This document shows positions 7,418 through 16,680 of a DNA stretch of 64,000 nucleotides, piece by piece. Under the pieces are notes generated by a model that was not told the DNA's origin, did not search any database, and saw only the letters and a program-made list of their open reading frames with translations. Position numbers and translations under genes: made by a program. The stretch is from an uncultured Bacteroidales bacterium (GTDB lineage Bacteria; Bacteroidota; Bacteroidia; Bacteroidales; UBA932). Each line of letters begins with the position of its first letter. Position 1 is the first letter of the stretch. Location of the stretch: the NCBI GenBank assembly GCA_944322605.1, contig CALUPD010000001.1:1-64000 (forward strand). Direction: 5' to 3'.

Positions 7418-10117
7418 ATGAAAAAAATATTAACACTGTTCTGTTTATTATTTATTGCGTCCATATCCTATTCGCAGACGATAGAGGGGTACGTGCATGA
7501 CGCCTTGAACAAGGAATCCCTTGCGGGGGTGTCCATATATTACAATGCGGACGGCAAGACTTTCGGCGCCGGAAGCGACATGAACGGCCATTACGAACTG
7601 AAGGTGCCGGTCGGGAAGACTCAAGTGACGTTCAGCTATATAGGATATGAAAATTACGTGCTCGAAGTCGACCTTGCGAAAGGCGAAACAGTCACGTACA
7701 ACATAGACCTTATGCAGAAGACCAATAATTTGGACGAGCTTGTCTTTACGGCAGGACGTTTCGACCAGAAGCTTAGCGAAATAACCGTGTCCATGAATGT
7801 CGTCAAGCCTGCCGAGATACTCAGGCAGGACCCTAAGGACATAAGGGGCATGCTTGCCACTATTCCGGGCGTGGACATTACGGACAAGCAGCCTTCGATA
7901 AGGAGCGGAAGCGGATGGACATACGGGGTGGGAAGCCGCAGCCTTATAATGGTGGACGGATTGTCTATCCTTACGCCAGGAGTGGGGGAAATAAACTGGA
8001 ATGCGATACCGAAAGAGAATATCCAGCAGATAGAGGTCATAAAGGGCGCGTCTTCCGTGCTATACGGTTCATCCGCCCTTAACGGGCTGATAAATATCAG
8101 GACGGCGCGGCCAAGCTTCAAGCCTTCTACGAATTTCAGCGTCTACACAGGGGTTTATGAAAACAATATGACCAAGATCCCCATGTACGGAATAGACTTT
8201 TCCCATTCGCAAAGGGTAGGCAACTGGGACATAGCAGGAGGCGTTAACCTGTTCAACGACGACGGCTACAGGCAAGGGGATTATACCAAGAGGTTCAGGA
8301 TAGGCGGAAACGTAACGCATCACAACCCGCATGTGCGCGGCCTGAGTTACGGCGTGAATGCGAATTACCTGTATAACGACTACGGCGGATTCTTCATATG
8401 GCGTTCCCCTGAAGAAAAATATACGCAATCCCCGTTAGCCAATATGGGGCGCGCAGGACATTCCTTTTATGTGGATCCTTTTATAAATTATACCAATGAA
8501 GAGACGGGCATTTCTCACAGCCTGAAAGCAAGGATTTACGGCAAGTACGACAGGATCGTTTCCAACACGACGGGAAAGTCGATAGAGACCATATTGAGCA
8601 ATATGGGATTCAAGTCCTCCTCGATAACCGACCTCGCGGATGTGGTGATGGATCCGGTCAACAACCTTCTTCCGCGCTTTTTGCCGTATCTGAAAGATGT
8701 GCTTAACGGGAATGTGAACGGCGCCGTGAACGAGCTTGTGGATTTCGGGAACAGCTTCTTTCCGAATGCCACCACGGCAGATTACGTGGATCTGATTTCA
8801 TGGATGATGGGTCGTCCTTTCCCTCAGGATGCGGGCGATGTGCTGGAATGGCTGACTTCGGACCCTGTGAACAATTTCAGCACCGCGATGGATCCGACAT
8901 GGGACTTTTATGTGGATTACCAGTTCAACAAGAAGTTCGACAGGGGGGCTGCGATTACTACAGGCTTTACATACGATCACCTTTACGCGGCGACAGAGGC
9001 TGCCGGACGCCATGTCAGCGACAATGCGGCCCTGTTCTTCCAGTATGACGACAAGTTTTTCGACAGGCTTAGCCTTTCCTTGGGAGTCAGGTTCGAGTAT
9101 TACAGGGTCGATGGCCATTTCAGGGAGGCGAACACGGATATTTTCGGATTGAATGTTCCCATAAAGCCGATATTCAGGGGAGGGCTCAATTACCAGGCAG
9201 CCGAGCATACATTCATAAGGGCTTCGTTCGGGCAGGGTTACAGGTATCCTTCCGTGACTGAAAAGTATATTTACAAGAGCATAGGAGGCGCAGCCGCGTA
9301 TCCTAATCCTAACCTGAAGGCAGAAGAAGGGTTCAATGCCGAAATCGGACTTAAGCAGGGATACCAGTTCGGCCCGTTCAAGGGATATATGGACTTTGCC
9401 GCATTCTATACGCAATACGACAATATGATAGAATTCCAGGTAGGGGTATTCAATGACGAGACGTATCAGTACGTGGATAATATCGGGGAAGTGATTTCCA
9501 TGATTCAGAATGCGCAGATGCCCGGAATCGGCGTACAGTTCTCGAATGTGGACAGGGCCGTAATTTACGGGATAGACTGGTCTTTTACGGGTGTGTGCGA
9601 TATAAACAAGGACGCGCAGCTCACCTATAATTTGGGTTATGTCTATACAGAGCCGAGGGACGTCAATTATAAACGCAACATGATCGAGGAGTCGAAGAAT
9701 ACCGACCTTTTGGCCATGAAGTCCAAGTCGAATGATTCTCCGTACCTGAAATACAGGTCGAAGCATTCCGTAAAAGGGGTCTTCGATTTTACATGGAAGT
9801 GGCTCAATGTCGGAGCGAACATAGCATGGAAGAGCAAAATCCTCGCAGTCGATTATTTCATGGTGGACGAGAGGCCGAAGTCGGAGCCGGACGTTATGGA
9901 TCATGTCAGGACCCTGCTTTTCGGCAACCTTCATGATTATTGGGAAAAACATAATACGGGATATGTGACTTTGGATTTGCGTGCCGGGGTAAGGCTTTCG
10001 AAGAAAATCCAGCTTCAGTTCATCGTCAACAATGTCCTGAATACGGAATATTCGAGCAGGCCTATGGATGTGGCTGCTCCGCGAAATTACGTGATACAGT
10101 TCAATATGAACCTGTAG
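7418..10117 (+). CDS. TonB-dependent outer membrane receptor
   Basis: The 899-residue protein starts with MKKILTLFCLLFIASISYSQ, a signal peptide, then a carboxypeptidase-regulatory-like beta-sandwich (TIEGYVHDALNKESLAG...) to about residue 95. A plug domain follows at ~105-220 ('MLATIPGVDITDKQPSIRSG', 'VEVIKGASSVLYGSSALNGL'-type sequence), and the rest is a 22-strand barrel ending in ...YVIQFNMNL with a hydrophobic C-terminus. It is of the generic siderophore/cobalamin/metal receptor type rather than the SusC type, lacking a neighbouring SusD gene. ATG 7418 is preferred to 7400 because it begins the signal peptide. The ligand cannot be told from sequence; no riboswitch was seen upstream. A strong terminator follows at 10153. 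Confidence 0.95.
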   Translation: MKKILTLFCLLFIASISYSQTIEGYVHDALNKESLAGVSIYYNADGKTFGAGSDMNGHYELKVPVGKTQVTFSYIGYENYVLEVDLAKGETVTYNIDLMQKTNNLDELVFTAGRFDQKLSEITVSMNVVKPAEILRQDPKDIRGMLATIPGVDITDKQPSIRSGSGWTYGVGSRSLIMVDGLSILTPGVGEINWNAIPKENIQQIEVIKGASSVLYGSSALNGLINIRTARPSFKPSTNFSVYTGVYENNMTKIPMYGIDFSHSQRVGNWDIAGGVNLFNDDGYRQGDYTKRFRIGGNVTHHNPHVRGLSYGVNANYLYNDYGGFFIWRSPEEKYTQSPLANMGRAGHSFYVDPFINYTNEETGISHSLKARIYGKYDRIVSNTTGKSIETILSNMGFKSSSITDLADVVMDPVNNLLPRFLPYLKDVLNGNVNGAVNELVDFGNSFFPNATTADYVDLISWMMGRPFPQDAGDVLEWLTSDPVNNFSTAMDPTWDFYVDYQFNKKFDRGAAITTGFTYDHLYAATEAAGRHVSDNAALFFQYDDKFFDRLSLSLGVRFEYYRVDGHFREANTDIFGLNVPIKPIFRGGLNYQAAEHTFIRASFGQGYRYPSVTEKYIYKSIGGAAAYPNPNLKAEEGFNAEIGLKQGYQFGPFKGYMDFAAFYTQYDNMIEFQVGVFNDETYQYVDNIGEVISMIQNAQMPGIGVQFSNVDRAVIYGIDWSFTGVCDINKDAQLTYNLGYVYTEPRDVNYKRNMIEESKNTDLLAMKSKSNDSPYLKYRSKHSVKGVFDFTWKWLNVGANIAWKSKILAVDYFMVDERPKSEPDVMDHVRTLLFGNLHDYWEKHNTGYVTLDLRAGVRLSKKIQLQFIVNNVLNTEYSSRPMDVAAPRNYVIQFNMNL

Positions 10118-10152
10118 GATTTGCAAACGCGGCGGCATGCTGCCGGGATTTG

Positions 10153-10197
10153 AATGAACGCTTGCGCGGACATGTTCCGCGCAAGCGTTCATTTTTC
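10153..10197 (+). terminator. Intrinsic terminator after the receptor gene
   Basis: A perfect 18-bp stem (10153-10170 with 10176-10193) closes a 5-nt loop and is followed by a T-rich tail. It lies 36 nt after the receptor stop codon. Confidence 0.9.
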
Positions 10198-10295
10198 TGT
10201 TTCCATGCGGATGCCCCGACCGGAGGCATTGATGCGCGCCGTGCCTTGCCGCTTGCGCTGCATGAGTTGCAGGACTGGTCCGATGGGTACATGTA

Positions 10296-10366
10296 AAAAG
10301 AAAGGAGGCCGAGATCCGGCCTCCCAATTACTAATCTAAAACTTAACCTATGAAAAAACTATTTAC
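10296..10366 (-). ncRNA. Candidate small RNA with its own terminator (minus strand)
   Basis: On the minus strand a hairpin (GGAGGCCG with CGGCCTCC, positions 10324-10304) is directly followed by TTTCTTTTT, a standard intrinsic terminator. No minus-strand gene lies nearby for it to serve; the nearest upstream gene on that strand is about 2.6 kb away. About 53 nt upstream of the stem is a sigma-54-like promoter (10377-10392). If transcription begins 12 nt downstream of the -12 GC, the transcript would be about 70 nt with an A/U-rich 5' half. Presence of the RNA is inference. Confidence 0.5.
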
Positions 10367-10376
10367 AATAAAATAT

Positions 10377-10392
10377 GCCAAAACCGTGCCAA
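10377..10392 (-). promoter_or_regulatory. Sigma-54-like -24/-12 promoter
   Basis: The minus strand reads TTGGCACGGTTTTGGC, close to the RpoN consensus TGGCACG-N4-TTGC: the -24 element is perfect, the -12 element differs by one base (TGGC for TTGC), and the GG-to-GC spacing is correct. No Bacteroidota -33/-7 promoter is visible for this strand here. Confidence 0.5.
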
Positions 10393-10399
10393 AGTCGTG

Positions 10400-10622
10400 C
10401 ATGTTTTGTCGCCATGCGTATTCTGCATTATTGACCTCTAAAAACGGCTGTAAGCCGGGAAATCCAGCCGCCATTATAAGGCAAGGCGGCCGAGGCATCT
10501 TCCCAATGCCTGTCTTTTGCCCGCAAGGCCGGCTTTGCGTCCGGTTTTTCGGTGCGGTTCGGATAGGCGCAGGAAAGATATGCCTGCCCGGGTATTCGCG
10601 GCCTGCATATCCAAGGGCGTAT
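10400..10622. other. Structured intergenic region without a gene
   Basis: About 220 nt between the candidate small RNA and the metG promoter. It contains several short inverted repeats, including GCCGCC/GGCGGC near 10468-10486 and GGCAT/ATGCC near 10494-10510. Open frames across it lack family-like sequence. It would be the upstream activator region if the sigma-54-like promoter is real, but no clear enhancer site was recognised. Confidence 0.4.
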
Positions 10623-10656
10623 TTTGCGGAGAATCATTTAAATTTTTATATTTTTG
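10623..10656 (+). promoter_or_regulatory. Promoter of metG
   Basis: TTTG at 10623-10626 and TATTTTTG at 10649-10656 are separated by 22 nt, slightly longer than the usual 19-21. The start would be near 10663, giving a leader of roughly 20 nt before ATG 10684. Confidence 0.55.
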
Positions 10657-10683
10657 CATGGAATTTCAAAAGCATAATATCCA

Positions 10684-12738
10684 ATGAAAGAGTACAAACG
10701 TTATCTAATAACTTCAGCATTGCCATATGCGAACGGTCCTGTGCATATAGGGCATCTTGCCGGCGTTTATGTGCCTGCCGACATTTATGCGCGTTATCTC
10801 AGGCTCAGGGGCAGGGACGTGCGTTTCATATGCGGTTCGGACGAGCACGGGGTACCGATTACCTTGCAGGCTAAGAAGCTCGGCTGTTCTCCCCAGGACG
10901 TTGTGGACAAATATCATAAAATAATAAAGGAATCATTCGAGAAGTTCGGAATCAGCTTTGACATATATTCGAGGACGACATCGGCTATACATGAAAAGAC
11001 GGCTTCGGATTTTTTCCGCAAGCTTTACGATGACGGAAAATTCATAGAAAAGGAAAGCGAGCAGTTCTACGATGAAGAAGCAGGGCAGTTCCTTGCGGAC
11101 AGGTATATTACCGGGACGTGTCCTAAGTGCGGGGCTGAAAATGCCTACGGGGACCAGTGCGAAAAATGCGGTTCGACTTTGAGCCCTGACGAACTTATAA
11201 ATCCCAAGTCGGCAATCAGCGGAAGCAATCCTGTCAAGAAAAAGACAAAGCATTGGTACCTGCCGTTGGACAAGTACGAATCTTGGCTGAAACAGTGGAT
11301 TCTCGCTGATCATAAGGAATGGAAAACCAACGTGTACGGGCAATGCAAATCATGGCTCGACGGCGGGCTTCAGCCGAGGGCCGTAAGCCGCGACCTTGAC
11401 TGGGGCGTTCCTGTTCCGGTAGAAGGCGCGGAAGGCAAGGTCCTGTATGTATGGTTCGACGCGCCGATAGGCTATATATCCAATACGATCGAGCTCATGC
11501 CTGGCCAGTGGGAAAAATGGTGGAAGAGCGAGGATACGAAGATGGTCCATTTCATAGGAAAGGATAATATAGTTTTCCATTGCATCGTTTTCCCTGTGAT
11601 GCTGAAAGCTTACGGAGACGGGTTCATCCTTCCTGACAATGTGCCTGCAAACGAATTCCTGAACCTTGAAGGAGACAAGATTTCTACGTCCCGCAACTGG
11701 GCGATATGGCTGAACGAGTATTTGGACGAGTTCCCGGGACAGCAGGATGTCCTCAGGTACGTGCTTTGCGCCAACGCTCCTGAAACAAAGGACAACGATT
11801 TTACATGGAAGGACTTCCAGACGAGAAACAACAGCGAGCTTGTCGCCATATTCGGCAATTTCGTGAACAGGGCGGTGGTTCTCACTCACAAGTATTTTGA
11901 CGGTAAAGTGCCTCATAAGGGGGAATTGTCCGAAATGGACCGTGAAACCCTTGCCTGCGTGGCCTCTCTTAAGGATTCGATAGAACGCAGCATTGAGAAT
12001 TACAGGTTCAGGGAAGCTCTCAAGGAAGCCATGGACATAGCAAGGGCAGGGAACAAGTATCTTGCGGATACGGAGCCATGGAAGATTGCGAAGACGGATC
12101 TCGGGCGCGTAGCGACCATATTGAACGTGAGCCTCCAGATATGCGCGTCGTTGTCCATTGCTTTCGAGCCGTTCCTGCCGTTTACTACGGAAAAGCTCAG
12201 ACAGATGCTGAACATGGATAAAAAGCCATGGGACGTGCTCGGGTCTTCAGAAATCCTTGAAGAAGGCCATTCCCTCAATCAGCCGCAGCTGCTTTTCTCG
12301 AAAATCGAGGATGAGACGATTGCCTTTCAATTGGAAAAACTGGACAGGATAAAGAAGGAAAACGAAGCTAAAAAAGCGAATGAGCAGAAGCCGGCGTATG
12401 CTCCGTTGAAGGAAGAATGCGCCTTCGATGATTTTATGAAGATGGATATACGTACTGCCACCGTCCTTGAAGCGGAGAGAGTTCCGAAAACCGATAAATT
12501 GTTGAAGCTTCTTATTGATACTGGCATTGACAAAAGGGTTATCGTGTCCGGCATAGCAGAATGCTATTCTCCTGAAGAGATGGTGGGCAAGCAGATTTGC
12601 ATATTGGCTAACCTTGCCCCGAGAAAAATCAGGGGCATTGAGTCCAAGGGCATGATTCTTATGTCAAGGGAAGAAAACGGGAAAATGAAAATCGTTTCCC
12701 CTGAAGAAAGGATGGGCAACGGAGCTTCCATAGGGTAG
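10684..12738 (+). CDS. metG: Methionyl-tRNA synthetase
   Basis: The 684-residue enzyme charges tRNA-Met with methionine in the cytoplasm. Visible features are the HIGH motif at residues 21-24 (PVHIGH), a zinc knuckle with Cys 146, 149, 159 and 162, the KMSKS counterpart KISTS at 332-336, an anticodon-binding helical region around 390-540 with a Lys/Glu-rich linker, and a C-terminal tRNA-binding OB domain from about 575 ([20 protein letters not shown]). The length fits the MetG1 form with the dimerising C-terminal domain. It is monocistronic, with its own promoter upstream and a strong terminator downstream. Confidence 0.98.
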   Translation: MKEYKRYLITSALPYANGPVHIGHLAGVYVPADIYARYLRLRGRDVRFICGSDEHGVPITLQAKKLGCSPQDVVDKYHKIIKESFEKFGISFDIYSRTTSAIHEKTASDFFRKLYDDGKFIEKESEQFYDEEAGQFLADRYITGTCPKCGAENAYGDQCEKCGSTLSPDELINPKSAISGSNPVKKKTKHWYLPLDKYESWLKQWILADHKEWKTNVYGQCKSWLDGGLQPRAVSRDLDWGVPVPVEGAEGKVLYVWFDAPIGYISNTIELMPGQWEKWWKSEDTKMVHFIGKDNIVFHCIVFPVMLKAYGDGFILPDNVPANEFLNLEGDKISTSRNWAIWLNEYLDEFPGQQDVLRYVLCANAPETKDNDFTWKDFQTRNNSELVAIFGNFVNRAVVLTHKYFDGKVPHKGELSEMDRETLACVASLKDSIERSIENYRFREALKEAMDIARAGNKYLADTEPWKIAKTDLGRVATILNVSLQICASLSIAFEPFLPFTTEKLRQMLNMDKKPWDVLGSSEILEEGHSLNQPQLLFSKIEDETIAFQLEKLDRIKKENEAKKANEQKPAYAPLKEECAFDDFMKMDIRTATVLEAERVPKTDKLLKLLIDTGIDKRVIVSGIAECYSPEEMVGKQICILANLAPRKIRGIESKGMILMSREENGKMKIVSPEERMGNGASIG

Positions 12739-12799
12739 GACTGTTTGCAATCATGGTCCATCGCGCTTCCAATGCCGGGGATCAGAAAATCCGAATATG

Positions 12800-12848
12800 A
12801 AAGCCGTGCCGGATTGACTTAATCGAGTCTTTTCGGCACGGCTTTTTT
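12800..12848 (+). terminator. Intrinsic terminator after metG
   Basis: AAGCCGTGCCG (12801-12811) pairs with CGGCACGGCTT (12834-12844), with an inner GACT/AGTC stem, followed by a run of six T. It ends about 110 nt after the metG stop and before the convergent HU-like gene at 12903. Confidence 0.9.
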
Positions 12849-12902
12849 ATGGCGGGCAGCCCTTGCTATGTTCTGCTATCCTGCAAGGGATAGCTTTTGC
12901 AG

Positions 12903-13637
12903 TCAATGGTATTTGCGTATAAGCTCCAGCTCTTCGTCTGTATAGAAAATGTTTTCGAGCATCATCGATATGTCATTTTTAAGCAGGAGCACTGCAAGAA
13001 GTATCGCTGCAAGGCATATTGCTGCAATTATCAGGATCTTTCTTTGTCTTGTCCCGATGCGGCCGGGTATTCCGCCTTTTTCATTTTCCGTGTCCTGGCG
13101 GACGGGTTCGGGCATCGTGCTTGCGGAATCTTTTCCCCCATGCGTGTCTTCCTTTTCTTTCGGATTTTCCATGGTGGCTTCCCTGCATGAGGATGGGGTC
13201 TCGGCTGAGGCCGTTTCGTCTTTCAGCCTTATTTCCGGAAGCCCGAACGAATCGGATGACATGTCCGCGTCTTTATATTCTACGAAAGAAATATTGTCTG
13301 CCATGTCCGTTTCAATCCTTCCGATTCCGGGTATCTCGTAGCTGCCTGAATTTTCGAGCGCGGTTTTCAGTTCGGAGACGAACTGTTCGATTTCATTCGA
13401 GGCTTTTTCTTCCGTAATGGAATTCGTTTTTGCATATTCATGTTCCAAAAGGCCGTCGTTCCATGTTTCATTTCTTATGAATGCAATCTTCCGGCGGGGC
13501 GGAAGCAGGGTGCGTCCGTCTTTGCCTGCCGAAGCCGGCAAATGTTCGGATATGAAGCTCCCAAGGCCGGGAATGGCTACCCTGTCGTGGATAGTTATCA
13601 GTCTTTTCAATGTCTTTGCAAAACTTTCCGTATTCAT
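12903..13637 (-). CDS. HU-CCDC81-type domain membrane protein
   Basis: The 244-residue protein matches the prokaryotic CCDC81-like HU domains of Bacteroidota: residues ~1-50 (MNTESFAKTLKRL, VAIPGLGSFISEH) and ~55-110 (RKIAFIRNETWNDGLLEHEYA, ending GSYEIPGIGRIE) are two tandem HU-like folds. A charged linker leads to one transmembrane helix at ~195-215 (ILIIAAICLAAILLAVLLL), then a short tail. Many relatives carry a C-terminal SPOR domain that would reach peptidoglycan; here it is absent, the C-terminus being only ~25 residues. Topology with the HU part in the cytoplasm is likely. Start 13637 is chosen because upstream sequence lacks family similarity. A -7 box (TATCTTTG, minus strand 13674-13667) lies about 30 nt upstream. 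Confidence 0.85.
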   Translation of the reverse strand: MNTESFAKTLKRLITIHDRVAIPGLGSFISEHLPASAGKDGRTLLPPRRKIAFIRNETWNDGLLEHEYAKTNSITEEKASNEIEQFVSELKTALENSGSYEIPGIGRIETDMADNISFVEYKDADMSSDSFGLPEIRLKDETASAETPSSCREATMENPKEKEDTHGGKDSASTMPEPVRQDTENEKGGIPGRIGTRQRKILIIAAICLAAILLAVLLLKNDISMMLENIFYTDEELELIRKYH

Positions 13638-13727
13638 GGTGCCCGGATTTTTATTTCTCGATTTCACAAAGATACGGTTTATTATTTATCCCGAAAAATA
13701 ACTTTTTTGCTAAAAAAACGTATTTTA

Positions 13728-13759
13728 TTTGCGTATTTAAAATATTCGGCATATATTTG
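13728..13759 (+). promoter_or_regulatory. Promoter of the tRNA-Asn gene
   Basis: TTTG at 13728-13731 and TATATTTG at 13752-13759 are spaced by 20 nt, a close match to the Bacteroidota consensus. The predicted start near 13766 is about 16 nt before the mature tRNA. Confidence 0.75.
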
Positions 13760-13781
13760 CATTCGCAAAACGATAGAACAT

Positions 13782-13855
13782 TCCTCGTTAGCTCAGTTGG
13801 TTAGAGCATCTGACTGTTAATCAGAGGGTCTCAGGTTCAAGTCCTGAACGAGGAG
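13782..13855 (+). tRNA. tRNA-Asn (GTT anticodon)
   Basis: A 74-nt cloverleaf: acceptor TCCTCGT pairs with ACGAGGA, the D arm contains AGCTCAGTTGGTTAGAGC, the anticodon stem TCTGA/TCAGA encloses CTGTTAA with anticodon GTT, and the T arm contains GGTTCAAGTCC. The discriminator is G. The CCA end is not encoded (sequence continues CAAAG). Confidence 0.97.
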
Positions 13856-13858
13856 CAA

Positions 13859-13895
13859 AGAGGGCGGGTCAAAAGTCAGACTCGCCCTCTTTTTA
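13859..13895 (+). terminator. Intrinsic terminator after tRNA-Asn
   Basis: GAGGGCGGGTC pairs with GACTCGCCCTC (one mismatch) around an 8-nt loop, followed by five T. It begins 4 nt after the tRNA. Confidence 0.88.
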
Positions 13896-13992
13896 TTTGT
13901 ACTCCTGATTGGGTCGGGTTTCAAATATTCAATTCTCAGAAAGGAAAAATCCCTTTTGGGTTCACCCTCTTTTTATGTATGACGGGCATGTG

Positions 13993-14577
13993 TCAGAACC
14001 TGTATCCTATTCCGGCATTGATTATCCCGGAAGCCCCTGTCCCGATTTCCGCAAATCCGTAGATTTTGTGCCCTGCTGTGAGACCTATGAGTTTTACATT
14101 AGGGAAAATCAGGTCGAAGCCGTAGGAGGAAGGATCTCCGTCTTCTTTCGGCCATGTTCTTGCCGTGGTCCACATGGATAAGCCGGCCGATGAATACAGC
14201 CTTATGTTTTTGCGGTTGAGCCAGTAGAATTTCGCATTTGCATAAAATCCGAGGTTGTAATTCTTCACTCCTCCGTATCGCGGATTGACGTAATATGCCA
14301 TTGTTAAAGCGGCGCCGGCTTCTATCGCTATCCATCTTTTGAAATTGTATTCGTAGCTTAATGATAAGGTCGGCGTGGAGCGCACAGAGTATTTTTGGTC
14401 AGTAACTATCGGGGTTCCAACGCTTATTTGTGCAATAAGCGAAGGGAGCGATATCCCCAATTTCATCTCATGGTGTCCGGACCAGTCCCATCTGCCTGGT
14501 TTTTCTTCGCATCGGCCGGAAGCCGGCATTGCAAGGCAGAACGCCATGAACGGGAGGATAAAAATGAATCGTTTCAT
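13993..14577 (-). CDS. Small outer membrane beta-barrel protein (paralogue 1)
   Basis: The 194-residue product has a signal peptide (MKRFIFILPFMAFCLAMPAS, cleaved near residue 21) and then alternating aromatic/hydrophobic strands ending in GIGYRF, the C-terminal aromatic typical of outer membrane barrels. It is clearly homologous to the product at 23428-24042: both share WDWSG, SLSYEYN/SLGYEYN, KFYWLNRK, YSSAGLS and the same C-terminus. ATG 14577 is preferred to 14634 because it starts the signal peptide. Function is unknown. The gene lies 100 nt downstream of dnaG on the same strand. Confidence 0.85.
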   Translation of the reverse strand: MKRFIFILPFMAFCLAMPASGRCEEKPGRWDWSGHHEMKLGISLPSLIAQISVGTPIVTDQKYSVRSTPTLSLSYEYNFKRWIAIEAGAALTMAYYVNPRYGGVKNYNLGFYANAKFYWLNRKNIRLYSSAGLSMWTTARTWPKEDGDPSSYGFDLIFPNVKLIGLTAGHKIYGFAEIGTGASGIINAGIGYRF

Positions 14578-14677
14578 ATGTCTGGTTTTAGATTTCCGTA
14601 AGCTGTTTTCTGCGGACGAGCCGGAAACAACCAAATTTACCTATAAAGGTATGATATGTCCGTCGGAAAAACAAATT

Positions 14678-16672
14678 TTAAAGCGAAAGCCGGTGCAGTT
14701 CTTTGGCGAACGTGTTGCGCACTAACGTAAGGATGCGGAGCTTTTCCATGATTTCCTTTTCGGAATCGGAATCTCCTGCCGTTTGTGCGGTTTTAAGCAG
14801 GCCGCATAGTTCTCTGGCCGACTGTTCGGCTATTTTGGCTTTGAATACGAGGATTGCTTTCGGCACGGATTTGCAAAGGACGTTTTTCTCAGGAATCAGG
14901 GATTCTATGAAATGCTTGATTGTAAGCGTATGGTCCTCGATTATGATTTTTGCTGCCGTTCCTGCAATCTCGGTATCCGGGTTGTTCAGGAAATGCATCG
15001 TGAGCCTGTCCTGGTCCATGTCTTTTTCCAATTCGAAATAGAGGTCGAACATTTTCTTGTAGAGGGGGATATGGAATTCTATGTCGTCGGCTTGCAATTC
15101 CGAGAATATGTACCCAGATACGGTAAGGTCCGTGTCCTGTTCAGCCCCGTAATTCATTTTTTCCGCCGGGACCAGCTTTTCTTTTCCGAATTTCAGGAGA
15201 TAGTAGAGTATGTCCCTCTCCGCAGGCCCGTAATAGGAGCTTTGGTCTATTCCGCCCTTTTCACTGCCTGGATGCAGCAGGGACATTGCTGGTTTTTCGG
15301 CATCCCTGTTCTGCGATGCTTCACGTTTTTCTTTGGATTCTTCTTTTTTGAGGAGTTCGATCTGCCGTTTCCTGATCTGCTTTGCGACTTCCTGCTTGAG
15401 CAGGCTTTCGTCAATCTCGAATTTCCTGCTGCTTTCGGCTATGTAAACCTCCCTTGTTATGGCATCCGGAATGACCGCGATTGAACCGATGACGTCATTT
15501 ATCAGCTGCGCTTTCTTGATAGGATCGTTTCCCGCCTCTTTTGCGGCTATTTCGGATTTGAAGCTCATGAAGTCCTCTTCTGCCGAATTCAGGAATTCGG
15601 CCAGCTGTTCTTTGGTGTGCTTTTTCGCAAAGGAGTCCGGGTCTTCCCCGTCCGGGAAAAGCGCGACCTTTATGTTCAGCCCTTCCTGGAGGAGCATGTC
15701 TATGCCCCTCAGAGAAGCTTTTATGCCTGCAAAGTCTCCGTCGTAAAGGACGGTTACATTATTGGTGAAACGCTTGATCAGCTCTATCTGTCCTTTTGTG
15801 AGAGACGTGCCGCTCGACGCTACTACGTTTTCGATTCCTGCCTGGTGGAAAGAGAGGACGTCGGTATATCCTTCGACAAGATAGCATTTCTGCTTGGCGG
15901 CAATTGCGCTTTTTGCCTGGTATATGCCGTACAGCGACTTGTTTTTCACATATATTTCGCTTTCCGGCGAATTGATGTATTTTGCGGCTTTCTTGTCGTT
16001 GTGCAGTATCCTTCCCCCGAAAGCTATGACTTTCCCGCTTAATGAATAAACAGGGAAAATCACCCGGTCGAAAAATCGGTCGATGTATTCTCCGGTGTTT
16101 TCCCTTTTTATCAAAAGGCCGCAGTCAGCCAGATAGTCGAGATTGATATTCGCCTTTTTGGCCGCTTTGACAAGTCCTGTCCTGTCGTCAGTGGAATATC
16201 CGAGCCTGAATTTCTCTATGGTGGCTTCGTTGAACCCCCTTTCTTTGAAATATCCAAGGCCTATGGATTTGCCCTTGTCGGTATTATGAAGCACGTCGCG
16301 GAAATATTTTGCGGCGAATTCCGATGCCAGCAGCATCGAATCCCGTCTTTTCCTGTTTTCGTTTTCTTCTTCCGATACGGCTTCTTCTGTCACGGTAATC
16401 CCGTATTTTGCCGCAATATATTTAAGGGCCTCGGGATATGACATCTGCTCGTGTTCCATTACGAAATTGACCGCGCTTCCGGCCTTCCCGCATCCGAAGC
16501 ATTTGTAAATGCCTTTTGCGGGGGACACGTAAAAAGACGGTGTCTTTTCGTGATGGAACGGGCAGCATGCGATATAATTCGCGCCCCTTTTTTTCAAGGC
16601 CACGAAGTCGCCGATCACTTCCTCGATCCGGGCTGTCTCCAATATCCTGTCTACTGTGGTCCTGTCTATCAT
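14678..16672 (-). CDS. dnaG: DNA primase
   Basis: The 664-residue primase makes RNA primers at the replication fork. The N-terminal CHC2 zinc-binding domain has C37, H40, C58 and C61 (CCPFHHEKTPSF, YKCFGCGKAG). The catalytic core (~120-250) precedes a TOPRIM domain at about 258-340 (CYLVEGYTDVLSFHQAG, VTVLYDGDFAGIKA), and a C-terminal DnaB-interaction region ends in coiled helices. Start 16672 was chosen because MIDRTTVDRILETARIEEVI is the canonical primase N-terminus; the frame upstream, running to 16888, overlaps trpS. It is the last gene of recA-trpS-dnaG, 8 nt after trpS. Confidence 0.98.
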   Translation of the reverse strand: MIDRTTVDRILETARIEEVIGDFVALKKRGANYIACCPFHHEKTPSFYVSPAKGIYKCFGCGKAGSAVNFVMEHEQMSYPEALKYIAAKYGITVTEEAVSEEENENRKRRDSMLLASEFAAKYFRDVLHNTDKGKSIGLGYFKERGFNEATIEKFRLGYSTDDRTGLVKAAKKANINLDYLADCGLLIKRENTGEYIDRFFDRVIFPVYSLSGKVIAFGGRILHNDKKAAKYINSPESEIYVKNKSLYGIYQAKSAIAAKQKCYLVEGYTDVLSFHQAGIENVVASSGTSLTKGQIELIKRFTNNVTVLYDGDFAGIKASLRGIDMLLQEGLNIKVALFPDGEDPDSFAKKHTKEQLAEFLNSAEEDFMSFKSEIAAKEAGNDPIKKAQLINDVIGSIAVIPDAITREVYIAESSRKFEIDESLLKQEVAKQIRKRQIELLKKEESKEKREASQNRDAEKPAMSLLHPGSEKGGIDQSSYYGPAERDILYYLLKFGKEKLVPAEKMNYGAEQDTDLTVSGYIFSELQADDIEFHIPLYKKMFDLYFELEKDMDQDRLTMHFLNNPDTEIAGTAAKIIIEDHTLTIKHFIESLIPEKNVLCKSVPKAILVFKAKIAEQSARELCGLLKTAQTAGDSDSEKEIMEKLRILTLVRNTFAKELHRLSL

Positions 16673-16680
16673 CCCGTAAA

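Noticed and set aside
8798..10327. 509-codon minus-strand open frame
   Set aside because: Antisense to the clear TonB-dependent receptor, without family-like sequence; it also runs through the terminator at 10153-10197.
10350..10874. 174-codon plus-strand open frame between the receptor and metG
   Set aside because: It overlaps metG in another frame, has no coherent composition and is antisense to the candidate small RNA promoter.
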